From positions 1-64,000 of the forward strand of contig CAYXHP010000150.1 of NCBI GenBank assembly GCA_964465015.1: a stretch of 64,000 bases of DNA, given 5' to 3'. How positions within the stretch are numbered: position 1 is the stretch's first letter; each line of letters opens with the position of its first letter. A program made the translations under genes and the position numbers. Shown here one piece after another: positions 43,495 to 51,659 of the stretch. The notes under the pieces were generated by a model that was given only the letters and a program-made list of their open reading frames with translations, ran no database searches and had not been told where the DNA came from. Source of the stretch: Humimonas sp964465015. Its GTDB lineage: Bacteria > Gemmatimonadota > Gemmatimonadetes > Palauibacterales > Palauibacteraceae.

Positions 43495-44609
43495 AGGTCG
43501 GCATCCTCGGCGGAGGACAGCTCGGGCGGATGCTCGCCCTGGCCGGCTACCCGCTCGGTCTCGAGTTCCGTGTCCTGGACCCCAAGCCGGCCGCCTGTGC
43601 CGCGGACGTGGCGGAGCACCGACAGGGCGACTACGACGACCCGGCGGCGCTGGACGCCTTCTGCGACGATCTCGACGTGGTGACCTACGAGTTCGAGAAC
43701 GTCCCGCGGTCGGCGGCGGACCGGCTGGCCGGACGCGTCCCGGTCTACCCGCCGCCGCAGGCGCTCGACGTGGCCCAGGACCGGCTGGTGGAGAAGACGT
43801 TCTTCCGCGACCACGGAATCCCGACCGCGCCCTTCGAGGCGGTGAGCACGCGGGAGGAGCTGGCCGATGCCCTAGACACGCTGGGGACGCCCGCGGTGCT
43901 CAAGACGCGGCGCTTTGGCTACGACGGGAAGGGCCAGTTCATTCTCCACTCGCCCGGCGCGGCGGATGCCGCCTGGGAGGAGGTCGGTGGCCGTCCCCTG
44001 ATCCTGGAGGGATTCGTCCCCTTTCGCCGCGAGCTGTCGATCCTCTCGGTCCGGGACCGGAACGGCGAGGTCCGGACCTATCCACTGGTCCACAACACGC
44101 ACGCCGATGGCATTCTGGTGCGCTCGCGGGCACCCGTGCAGGACGTGGATGCTGATCTTCAGGCCACAGCAGCAGATTACGCATTACGCGTATTGAACGA
44201 TCTGGAATACGTGGGGGTGCTGGCCATCGAGCTCTTCGAGCACGAGGGACGCCTGCTGGCCAACGAGATGGCGCCCCGCGTCCACAACTCGGGTCACTGG
44301 AGCATCGAGGGTGCGGAGACGAGCCAGTTCGAAAACCACGTGCGGGCGGTGGCCGGGCTGCCGCTCGGTCCCACCGACCCCGTCGGCACCAGCGTCATGG
44401 TGAACCTCATCGGGTGCGTGCCTCCGCTCGAGGCGATGCTCGCGGTCGAGGGGGCGCACGTGCACCTGTACGCCAAGTCGGCCCGACCCGGACGCAAGCT
44501 GGGGCACGTCACGGTGCGCGACCTCGATCCGGCGATCGCGCTCGAGCGCGCCGCCGTCCTGGAGGAGATGGTGGGGCGAACACCGGTCCGCGCCGGACAC
44601 GACCGATGA
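43491..44609 (+). CDS. purK: 5-(carboxyamino)imidazole ribonucleotide synthase PurK
   Basis: 372 aa of ATP-grasp fold. Motifs are VGILGGGQLGRMLALAGYPL, VVTYEFENVP, LKTRRFGYDGKGQ, FVPFRRELSILSVR and ANEMAPRVHNSGHWSIEGA. It makes N5-CAIR from AIR, ATP and bicarbonate. The GTG start overlaps the purE stop by 4 bp. A short low-GC patch at about 44165-44205 includes a TTA leucine codon, rare in such GC-rich DNA, and a direct repeat ATTACGC. The stop overlaps the Rieske gene start. Confidence 0.97.
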   Translation: MKVGILGGGQLGRMLALAGYPLGLEFRVLDPKPAACAADVAEHRQGDYDDPAALDAFCDDLDVVTYEFENVPRSAADRLAGRVPVYPPPQALDVAQDRLVEKTFFRDHGIPTAPFEAVSTREELADALDTLGTPAVLKTRRFGYDGKGQFILHSPGAADAAWEEVGGRPLILEGFVPFRRELSILSVRDRNGEVRTYPLVHNTHADGILVRSRAPVQDVDADLQATAADYALRVLNDLEYVGVLAIELFEHEGRLLANEMAPRVHNSGHWSIEGAETSQFENHVRAVAGLPLGPTDPVGTSVMVNLIGCVPPLEAMLAVEGAHVHLYAKSARPGRKLGHVTVRDLDPAIALERAAVLEEMVGRTPVRAGHDR

Positions 44610-45013
44610 GCCTCGAACCCGAAGCACCCGCTCCGGGGTATGTTACGGTGTGCGAGCTGGAGGAGCTCCAGGCGGGACGGGGGAAGCGTCTCCAGGTGGG
44701 GGACCGGTGGCTTGCGGTCTTCCTGGTGGACGGTACCGTCTATGCAATCGACGACCTGTGCCCTCACTCGGGGGGACCGCTCTCCGAGGGGACGGTCGAC
44801 GGGCGTCGGGTGATCTGCTCCTGGCACTACGCGACGTTCGACCTGGCATCGGGAGAACGGCTGGACTCGATCTCCCGCTACGACGTCGATACGTATCCGG
44901 TCGTGGTGCGCGATGGTAGGGTGTGGGTGAAACCGGAGGAGTCGGTCGGCGAGGGTCCCGTCGGCGGCGACGCGCGGACGGTGGACGACGAGACGTCGGA
45001 GCGGACGACATGA
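44606..45013 (+). CDS. Rieske [2Fe-2S] ferredoxin
   Basis: 135 aa. The Rieske cluster ligands are Cys52-x-His54 (CPHSGGPLSEG) and Cys71-x2-His74 (CSWHYATFDL). It is soluble, with an acidic C-terminal tail. Such small Rieske proteins carry electrons to oxygenases or nitrite reductase-type enzymes. It overlaps purK and the following hydroxylase gene by 4 bp each, so it is a good candidate for the electron donor of that di-iron enzyme; this pairing is inference. Confidence 0.93.
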   Translation: MSLEPEAPAPGYVTVCELEELQAGRGKRLQVGDRWLAVFLVDGTVYAIDDLCPHSGGPLSEGTVDGRRVICSWHYATFDLASGERLDSISRYDVDTYPVVVRDGRVWVKPEESVGEGPVGGDARTVDDETSERTT

Positions 45014-45828
45014 CCATGCAGGGACATGCGACGGCGGCGGGCCCGGAGCCCGAGCGGGAGATGTGGGAGCGGGCGGCACGCCTTCCCCCGCGGGATCCGA
45101 CGGTCCGCATGTTCGAGAAGGACTGGATGGAGCGCTTCTCGCGTGTCCATCCGCTCATTCCTCACGCGCTCTACGTTCCGCTCATCGGCTACATGGTGTG
45201 GCGCAGCCTGCACCTGGGCATGGGCGTGATAGCCACGCTCGGCCTCGCCGCTCTCGGCCTGCTGAGCTGGACCATCACCGAGTTCCTGCTCCACCGCTAC
45301 GTCTTCCACGAGGTCGCCGACGAGAAGACCGAGCGCAGCGTCAAGCTCAAGGTGCACCGGTTGTCCCACGACGAGCCCATCCTGCCGGCTCTGGACGGCT
45401 GGCGGGAGAAGTTCTACTTCGTGGCCCACGGCGTCCACCACGAGTTCCCCAGCGACCCCCGACGGCTGGTCATGCCCCCGTCGGTGAGCATCCCGCTCGC
45501 GATCCTGTTCTTCACGCTGTTCACGGTGACGCTGGGACCCCGCATCACGCCTGGCTTCTTCGCCGGCTTCGTGCTCGGCTACCTCATCTACGACAGCTTC
45601 CACTTCGCCATCCACTTCATCCGACCGGGCGGGCGGATCGAGGAGACCATGTACCGCATGGGCAAGGGCCACATGCGCCACCACTTCTCGAACAACCGGC
45701 AGGACTTCGGCGTGAGCTCGCCGCTGTGGGACCTCATCGTCGGGTCGTACGACTGGCAGGAGAAGTCGCAGTTCTCCGGCCGGCTCCTGCGGCGCTGGAT
45801 CCAGCGCCGGCGAGGTGCCGGCGACTGA
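45010..45828 (+). CDS. Fatty acid 2-hydroxylase (FA2H/Scs7)-like membrane di-iron hydroxylase
   Basis: 272 aa of the sterol-desaturase/fatty-acid-hydroxylase superfamily. The histidine motifs are HRYVFH (95-100), HGVHH (140-144) within a HEFPSDPRRLVMPP stretch, His198/His202, and HMRHH (221-225) followed by FSNNRQDFGVSSPLWD. The HG-HH-P-D-RLV-PP and HH-GFGVSS-LWD patterns are those of FA2H/Scs7 2-hydroxylases of sphingolipid acyl chains. The cytochrome b5 domain of the eukaryotic enzymes is absent, and a charged insert (about 101-138) separates the first two boxes. It overlaps the Rieske gene by 4 bp. Confidence 0.88.
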   Translation: MTMQGHATAAGPEPEREMWERAARLPPRDPTVRMFEKDWMERFSRVHPLIPHALYVPLIGYMVWRSLHLGMGVIATLGLAALGLLSWTITEFLLHRYVFHEVADEKTERSVKLKVHRLSHDEPILPALDGWREKFYFVAHGVHHEFPSDPRRLVMPPSVSIPLAILFFTLFTVTLGPRITPGFFAGFVLGYLIYDSFHFAIHFIRPGGRIEETMYRMGKGHMRHHFSNNRQDFGVSSPLWDLIVGSYDWQEKSQFSGRLLRRWIQRRRGAGD

Positions 45829-45876
45829 GGTGTCGGAGGCGCGGTCGGCCGCCGGGGAAGGCGACCGGGGACGCGC

Positions 45877-47103
45877 TCAGGATTCGGTGGGGACCCCGAG
45901 CTCCAGGGCCGTGACCGGGTAGGGCTCGGCGAAGTAGTACCCCTGGCCGAACGTGCAGCCCCGCTCCCGCAACCGCTGGTGCTCCTCCCGCGTCTCGACC
46001 CCCTCGGCGGTGACTTCCAGGTCCAGCGTCCCGGCCAGCTGCAAAATGGACTCGACCAGGGCGCGATCGTCCTCGTCCTCTTCCATGCCGCGCACGAAGG
46101 CCCCGTCGATCTTGACCCCGTCCACCCGCAAGTGGCGCAGCTGGCTCAGGGACACGAAGCCCTTCCCGAAATCGTCCACGGCGATCCGCACGCCCAGCCG
46201 CTTGAGCTCGGCCAGCTCCGATGAGGCCTCGCTGAGGGCCTGCTCGGTCACCTCGACCTGGAGGTCGCCGGGCTCCATGCCGCTCCGCCGCAGGAGATCC
46301 CGGAGCCGCTCCCTGAGGCCCGGCTGGCGGCACTGGGACGTGTCGAGGTTGACGCTCAGGAAGAAAACGGGGCTCGAGCCGAACCGCTCCTTCCAGGGAG
46401 CGTAGCGGCGGAGCGCCTCCTCCAGCACCCAGTTCCCCAGCGGCACCATGAGGCCGGCGCTCTTGGCGAGGGTCAGGAACTGGTCCGGGCTCATCAGTCC
46501 ACGGGTCGGGTGCTCCCAGCGCACGAGCGCCTCCACGCCGCGGACCTTGCCGTCCTCGAAGGCGACGATCGGTTGGTAGTGGAGACGGAGCTCGCCGTTC
46601 TCGATCGCCCGGCGCAGCTCGCGCCTCCAGCTCTCACCGGCGTCGATGCCGCGCGGGTCTCCGCCGGAACGCTGCAGCAGCTCCGAGACGGCTCCCGCCC
46701 CTGCGCTCACCACCAGCAGCGCCACCGTGGCGACCCCGAACACCCACCAATTGATACGGCCGTCGAGGATCTCGCGCCCGAGGACCTCCGTCCCCGTCAG
46801 GGCCACCATCCCGCCCACGAGTGCGAAGGCAGCGCCGGCCCAACCCCGGTAGAAGGCCAGCAGGAACGGGGGAATGAGAGCCAGCACCCAGATGAAGCCC
46901 AGCACCGGTCCGTGCTGGGTCGGCCTCAGAAAGGCTGCCACGACCGCCGCGAGCAGGGCGAAGACACTGATGGCCAGCGCCCTGGGCGGCGTCGCTCCGC
47001 GACGCGGATGGGCCGGGACCGCCAGCTCCTGCCGGAAGGTCTCGGGCAGACCCGGTACCCGGTCCCGGACAACGTCCGCACCATCCCGCGACGAGTTCGT
47101 CAT
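45877..47103 (-). CDS. Membrane-bound EAL-domain cyclic-di-GMP phosphodiesterase
   Basis: 408 aa. Four hydrophobic helices (about 41-140) form a membrane sensor with hardly any loops. The EAL domain follows with all catalytic residues: Glu191 (EALVRW), Asn252, Glu284 (EVTE), Asp310/Asp311 (DDFGKG), Lys331, Glu367 (AEGVET) and Gln387. It should hydrolyse c-di-GMP. No GGDEF domain is present. It is divergent from the YaiO-HEAT-glycosyltransferase operon, suggesting control of polysaccharide export, by context only. ATG 47103 follows GGGAGCC. Confidence 0.93.
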   Translation of the reverse strand: MTNSSRDGADVVRDRVPGLPETFRQELAVPAHPRRGATPPRALAISVFALLAAVVAAFLRPTQHGPVLGFIWVLALIPPFLLAFYRGWAGAAFALVGGMVALTGTEVLGREILDGRINWWVFGVATVALLVVSAGAGAVSELLQRSGGDPRGIDAGESWRRELRRAIENGELRLHYQPIVAFEDGKVRGVEALVRWEHPTRGLMSPDQFLTLAKSAGLMVPLGNWVLEEALRRYAPWKERFGSSPVFFLSVNLDTSQCRQPGLRERLRDLLRRSGMEPGDLQVEVTEQALSEASSELAELKRLGVRIAVDDFGKGFVSLSQLRHLRVDGVKIDGAFVRGMEEDEDDRALVESILQLAGTLDLEVTAEGVETREEHQRLRERGCTFGQGYYFAEPYPVTALELGVPTES

Positions 47104-47277
47104 GGCTCCCGATGCAGCGTGTCGGTGAAGCGCCCAACGAGGAATGCCGAAAAAAGATGAACCATTCCCGTCTGTCGCACCACCCTCCGTCGCGGCGTAA
47201 GGGGGAGCCCGGCTACGACCTGCAACCCGGGGCGGACCGGTGGCGGAGGACCTGCGCGCGCGTCACATTCCACGCCC

Positions 47278-48060
47278 ATGTTCAGGCAATTCGATCCTTC
47301 GTTGCACCTTCTCATCGCCCTGCTCTGTCTCGGGGCGCTCACACCCGGTGGAATCAAGGCGCAGCAGCCACCCTGGCAGGCGCAGATGGGCCTCCAGGCG
47401 CTCTCGGTCTCCGGGAGCCAGGACTGGCTCGAGCTCCGCGAGGCCATCTCCAGGCTGTGGCCGCGTGGCGATCGCGCCGGAGGCGCACTGGTCGAGACCC
47501 GCCGCTTCGGCCACTGGGACCAGAGCGTCGAGCTCCGGGGCACGCTCCACCCGCGGCACAGGCTGTACCTGGAGCTCGAGGGCCGGTGGACGCCCGACGC
47601 CACGATCCTGGAGACGGCCATGCTGCACGCCACGGTCTCGGTGCCGACCGGCCACTTCGTGCCGGCGCTCGGCTACGAGGTCAAGAGCTATCCGCAGGGT
47701 GCCGTCCACCAGCTGAGCCCGCGCCTGGACTGGTACGAGGGACGCTGGTTCCTGCGCGGCGAGGCGCGCTTCACGCGCAACACTTTCGGCACGATCAACT
47801 TCGCCGGAATCGCGCGCGCCCAGGCGGACATCGCGCCCGACTGGCAGGCGTGGATCGGCGTGGCCGCCGGGAACGAGGACTTCCTGGTGGGAGCGCCTCC
47901 GATCCAGAGCGTCCGGACGCTGCGCACGCGGTCGGCGTACGCGGGTGCCCAGTGGACCGGCCTGCCCGGGTGGACCCTGCGGCTCGACGTGGTGGGTGTA
48001 CACTCGGAGCCCAGGCTCAGCCGGGCGGGCGCCGCCCTGTCGGTGGCCCGGAGCTTCTAG
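47278..48060 (+). CDS. YaiO-family outer membrane beta-barrel protein
   Basis: 260 aa. A signal peptide (LHLLIALLCLGALTPGGIKAQ) is followed by alternating beta strands with aromatic girdles (VELRGTLHPRHRLYLELEGR; LYLELEGRWTPDATILETAM; YPQGAVHQLSPRLDWYEGRW) and the terminal Phe (SVARSF) of an outer-membrane barrel. YaiO-type barrels are found with polysaccharide-synthesis genes and may act as an export pore. It starts a three-gene operon: the next gene starts 1 bp after the stop. The start lacks a clear ribosome site. Confidence 0.82.
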   Translation: MFRQFDPSLHLLIALLCLGALTPGGIKAQQPPWQAQMGLQALSVSGSQDWLELREAISRLWPRGDRAGGALVETRRFGHWDQSVELRGTLHPRHRLYLELEGRWTPDATILETAMLHATVSVPTGHFVPALGYEVKSYPQGAVHQLSPRLDWYEGRWFLRGEARFTRNTFGTINFAGIARAQADIAPDWQAWIGVAAGNEDFLVGAPPIQSVRTLRTRSAYAGAQWTGLPGWTLRLDVVGVHSEPRLSRAGAALSVARSF

Positions 48061-48061
48061 G

Positions 48062-49129
48062 GTGGGATTCGGACCGCTCCTCTCGCTCGTCGCGGCCGAG
48101 GTCGGACTCCTCGTCGCGCTGCTCGTCCTCCTCCTGGCCTGGTCTCCCGTGAGCACCCTCCTGGCTCACCGGCGGCGGAGCCGGGAGCGGGCCGCGTGGG
48201 ACGCCCTGCGGAGCTGGAAGCCCGGAGACCCGCTCGCCGCGGTGGCCCGCACCCTGGACCGGTGCTCGCTCTACTCGGCTCGGCGCGTGCTGGACAGCCG
48301 CGCCGGACGGCGCGCCGCCGCGGCGGGGCTCTCCCTCTCCGACGTCGCGCGGACCGGGTCGCGACTGCTCCTGGCCCGGCGCTGGTCCCGCTCGCGGCTG
48401 TGGTGGCGCCGCCTGGCGGCGGCCCAGCTCCTGGCTCTGGTCGGAGAGGAGGACCAGCTCCCCGACCTGGTCCGCCTCCTGTTCGACCCGCACCCGGCCC
48501 CGGCCAGCGCGGCCCTCCTGGCGGCAGAGCGAGTCGCGAGACCCGAGCTCATCTCCCCGCTCCTGGACCTTGCCACGGGTCGGGCGACCGGACCGCTGAG
48601 CCTGAAGGAGCACGTGCAGATCGTCCTGACGGGATTCGGAAAGCCGGTCGTCCAGCCCATGCTCCGCCGATTCCGGGATGTCGAGTCCGAGGACGGGCTC
48701 GTGGCGCTGCTCCAGCTGGCCGGCCTCCTGGGCGACGACGACCTCCGTCCCGCCATTGAGGCGCACCTCACCGATGGGGGCCTCGAGGTCCGGATCAACG
48801 CGGTGCGAGCCCTGGCGGGGCTCCCCAAGCGGGGCTCGCTGGCACCGCTGCTTGGGGCCCTGGAGGACCCCGCCTGGCAGGTGCGCGCGCAGGCCGCTTC
48901 GGCCCTGGGCCGCCTGGACGCTCCGACGGCGGCGCCGGACCTCCTGCGAGCCCTGTCGGACCCGAGCTGGTGGGTGAGGCTCCGCGCCGGGCTGGCCCTG
49001 CGACGGCTGGGCTGGAAGGGCGATCGCCTCCTCGAGTCGGTCTCCTCCGAGGGTGACCGGTACGCGTACCAGATGGCGCGCTACGTCCTCGATCTCGAGG
49101 AGGCCGCCCTAGTGGAGTACGCCACCTGA
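48062..49129 (+). CDS. Membrane-anchored HEAT-repeat protein
   Basis: 355 aa. One N-terminal helix (LLSLVAAEVGLLVALLVLLL) is followed by a cytoplasmic solenoid of HEAT repeats, clearest at 250-330 (AHLTDGGLEVRINAVRALAG; LGALEDPAWQVRAQAASALG; LLRALSDPSWWVRLRAGLAL). Such proteins act as scaffolds. It is sandwiched between the YaiO barrel and the glycosyltransferase, so it may hold a trans-envelope polysaccharide assembly together. The start is GTG 48062. Confidence 0.83.
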   Translation: MGFGPLLSLVAAEVGLLVALLVLLLAWSPVSTLLAHRRRSRERAAWDALRSWKPGDPLAAVARTLDRCSLYSARRVLDSRAGRRAAAAGLSLSDVARTGSRLLLARRWSRSRLWWRRLAAAQLLALVGEEDQLPDLVRLLFDPHPAPASAALLAAERVARPELISPLLDLATGRATGPLSLKEHVQIVLTGFGKPVVQPMLRRFRDVESEDGLVALLQLAGLLGDDDLRPAIEAHLTDGGLEVRINAVRALAGLPKRGSLAPLLGALEDPAWQVRAQAASALGRLDAPTAAPDLLRALSDPSWWVRLRAGLALRRLGWKGDRLLESVSSEGDRYAYQMARYVLDLEEAALVEYAT

Positions 49130-49157
49130 CGCGGTCGGTGCGGCGATCCGGAGCCCG

Positions 49158-50639
49158 ATGATCGACTTCCTGCGACGCTTCGTGCTGTTCTGGGACCCCC
49201 TCCTGCTCTGGTATTTCGGGGCCCTGAACCTGTTCTACGGGGTCCTGTTCGCTCTCTCGGTGTTCGAGGTCTGGAAGCACTGGGCGCTGGCCTCGCGGCT
49301 CCGCCTCACCGGGCGCCTCTCCGACGAGTCCTTCCCTCCCGTCTCGGTCCTCGTGCCGGCCTTCAACGAGGAGGCGGTCATCGTCTCGAGCGTCCGGGCC
49401 CTTCTTCGGCTGGACTATCCTTCCTACGAGGTGATCGTGGTGAACGACGCCTCCACGGACGGAACGTTGGGCCTGCTCGCCCGGACGTTCGACCTGTACA
49501 GCGTTCCCCCCGCGTTCACCCGCTCGGTTTCCACGCCGCCCGTCAGGGGTTACTACCGGTCGCGGACGGACCCGAGGCTCCTGGTGATCGACAAGGCGAA
49601 GGGGCCGATCGCCACGCGATCCGCTCCGCTGAACGTGGCGCTCAACGCATCGCGCTATCCGTACTGCGCGATCGTCGACGCCGACACGGTCATGGAGCGG
49701 AGCGCCCTGCGCCGCCTGGTGCGCATCCTGTTCGTGAGCCGGAAGCCCGTCGCGGGGACGGGGGGCACGATCCGCGTGGCCAACGGTGTCCGGTTCCGCG
49801 ACGGCGTGCCGGTGATGCCGAGGGTTCCGCGCAACTGGCTGGCCTGCTTCCAGGTGCCGGAGTACTTCCGCGCCTTCCTGTTCGGACGGCTGGGCTGGAA
49901 CCGGCTGGGCGGCAACATGCTCGTCTCCGGCGCTTTCGGACTGTGGCAGAAGCGGCTCATGCTGGCGGTGGGAGGCTACCGGGAGGACTCGATCGCCGAG
50001 GACCTGGAGCTCACCCTGAGCATCCACCGTCTCATGTGCGAGCGCGGCGAGCGCTACGACGTGCCCTTCGTGCCCGATCCGGTCGTGTGGACCGAGGTGC
50101 CCGAGACGCTCGCCACCCTGGGCAGGCAGCGCGAGCGCTGGCATCGGGGGCTCCTCTCCACGCTCTTCCGCCACTGGCGCGTGTTCCTGAACCCGCGATA
50201 CGGCGCCGTCGGGCTCCTCACCTTCCCCTATTACGTACTGGGCGAGATGCTGGCCCCGGTGATCGAGGTGATCGGCTACTGCGTGATCGCCGCCGGACTG
50301 TGGCTGGGGCTCCTGGACGTACCCTATGCCCTCCTCTTCTTCGGTCTCGCTTTCGGCTACCAGATGCTGCTCTCGGTGGGCGCCGTGTGGCTGGAGTTCC
50401 TCACCTTCCGCGTCTACCCACGCGCGACGGACTATGCGCGCATGCTCCTGTTCGCCCTGCTCGAGCCGATCGGCTACCGGCAGCTCACGGTGTGGTGGCG
50501 GCTCCGGGGCTTCGGGAGCTTCCTGCGCGACGTGGGGGGATGGGGCAAGCAGGAGCGCAGGGGCTTCGAAGCGGTCGAGAAGGAGCCGGTCCCGGCCACG
50601 TCAATCGACCCCGGGACGGGTCCGAACATCGACGCTTAG
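49158..50639 (+). CDS. Processive family 2 glycosyltransferase (BcsA/HasA-like membrane synthase)
   Basis: 493 aa. One N-terminal helix, then a GT-A domain with VSVLVPAFNEEAVIVSSVRA, VNDASTDGT, IVDADTVME (metal site), the acceptor-site EDLELT and the processive motif RQRERWHRG (QxxRW). Four more C-terminal helices follow. It should polymerise and push out a beta-linked polysaccharide from a nucleotide-sugar donor. No PilZ domain is visible, so direct c-di-GMP control is not shown. ATG 49158 follows GGAG. Third gene of the YaiO operon. Confidence 0.9.
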   Translation: MIDFLRRFVLFWDPLLLWYFGALNLFYGVLFALSVFEVWKHWALASRLRLTGRLSDESFPPVSVLVPAFNEEAVIVSSVRALLRLDYPSYEVIVVNDASTDGTLGLLARTFDLYSVPPAFTRSVSTPPVRGYYRSRTDPRLLVIDKAKGPIATRSAPLNVALNASRYPYCAIVDADTVMERSALRRLVRILFVSRKPVAGTGGTIRVANGVRFRDGVPVMPRVPRNWLACFQVPEYFRAFLFGRLGWNRLGGNMLVSGAFGLWQKRLMLAVGGYREDSIAEDLELTLSIHRLMCERGERYDVPFVPDPVVWTEVPETLATLGRQRERWHRGLLSTLFRHWRVFLNPRYGAVGLLTFPYYVLGEMLAPVIEVIGYCVIAAGLWLGLLDVPYALLFFGLAFGYQMLLSVGAVWLEFLTFRVYPRATDYARMLLFALLEPIGYRQLTVWWRLRGFGSFLRDVGGWGKQERRGFEAVEKEPVPATSIDPGTGPNIDA

Positions 50640-50804
50640 CCGGAGCGGCCGGCCGAACGGGTACAAGGCCACCGGGACGGCGACGGTCCGACACTCGAAG
50701 GCCGGGTTGGCCAGCCGCCCCGCTGCCTGTACGTTGCGGGCCGGCCCTTCCATCTTCGGGAAGGGCATGGCTCGCGGATTGGCGATACCGAGAGAGGGAG
50801 GCCC

Positions 50805-51590
50805 GTGCCTGGATTCGGCGTTCTCGCGCACCCGTGGTGGGTACCGGTCCTTTGGATCGTGGTCCTCGGTCATATCACCAACATCTGCAACACGTTGTAT
50901 CTGCACCGCGGGGTCACGCACGGCGGGGTCGAGTTCAGCCCGCTGGCGAAGCACGTCATGCGCTTCTGGCTGTGGCTCACGACCGCCATCGTGACCCGCG
51001 AATGGGTCGCCGTCCACCGAAAGCACCACGCGTTCGCCGACCGCGAGGGGGACCCACATTCCCCCGAGGTGGAGGGCCTGTGGCCGATCCTCCTGGCCAA
51101 CGTGTTCTTCTACCGCAAGGCGGCCAGTGACGCGGAGATCCTGGAGAAGTACGGCGAGGGCTGTCCCGAGGACTGGATCGAGCGCAACCTGTACCAGCGC
51201 TACCGGGCGCTCGGCATTCTCGTCATGCTCCTCCTGGACACCTATCTGTTCGGTCCCCTCGTCGGACTGATCGTTTGGTCGGCGATGACGGTGTGGATCC
51301 CGATCTTCGGAGGGGTGATCAACGGCATCGGCCACGCCAAGGGCTACCGGAACTTCGGGACCCACGATCGCAGTCACAACATCTACCCGTGGGGCATCTG
51401 GATCCTGGGCGAGGAGCTGCACAACAACCACCACGCGGATCCGCGCTCGGCCAAGTTCAAGGCCCACTGGTGGGAGTTCGACATCGGCTGGATGTACATT
51501 CAGCTCCTGCGCCTGTTCGGGCAGGCGAAGGTGATCTACGCGCGGACGGAGAGCGTCGAGGCGTTCGCGCGAAAGCACTACGGAGGCTGA
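50805..51590 (+). CDS. Acyl-CoA/acyl-lipid delta-9 desaturase
   Basis: 261 aa, membrane di-iron desaturase. The histidine boxes are HRGVTH (34-39), HRKHH (71-75) and HNNHH (206-210), with the family stretch NGIGHAKGYRNFGTHDRSHN before the third box. It introduces a double bond near the middle of a saturated acyl chain using O2. The product is the natural substrate of the cyclopropane synthase encoded next. GTG 50805 follows GGAGGCCC. Confidence 0.92.
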   Translation: MPGFGVLAHPWWVPVLWIVVLGHITNICNTLYLHRGVTHGGVEFSPLAKHVMRFWLWLTTAIVTREWVAVHRKHHAFADREGDPHSPEVEGLWPILLANVFFYRKAASDAEILEKYGEGCPEDWIERNLYQRYRALGILVMLLLDTYLFGPLVGLIVWSAMTVWIPIFGGVINGIGHAKGYRNFGTHDRSHNIYPWGIWILGEELHNNHHADPRSAKFKAHWWEFDIGWMYIQLLRLFGQAKVIYARTESVEAFARKHYGG

Positions 51591-51659
51591 CGCCGGCCCA
51601 CGGCGTCCGGCCCCGACCTCGACCTCCGGTGGGCGCCTTGCAGACCGGTGGTGCGAGAC

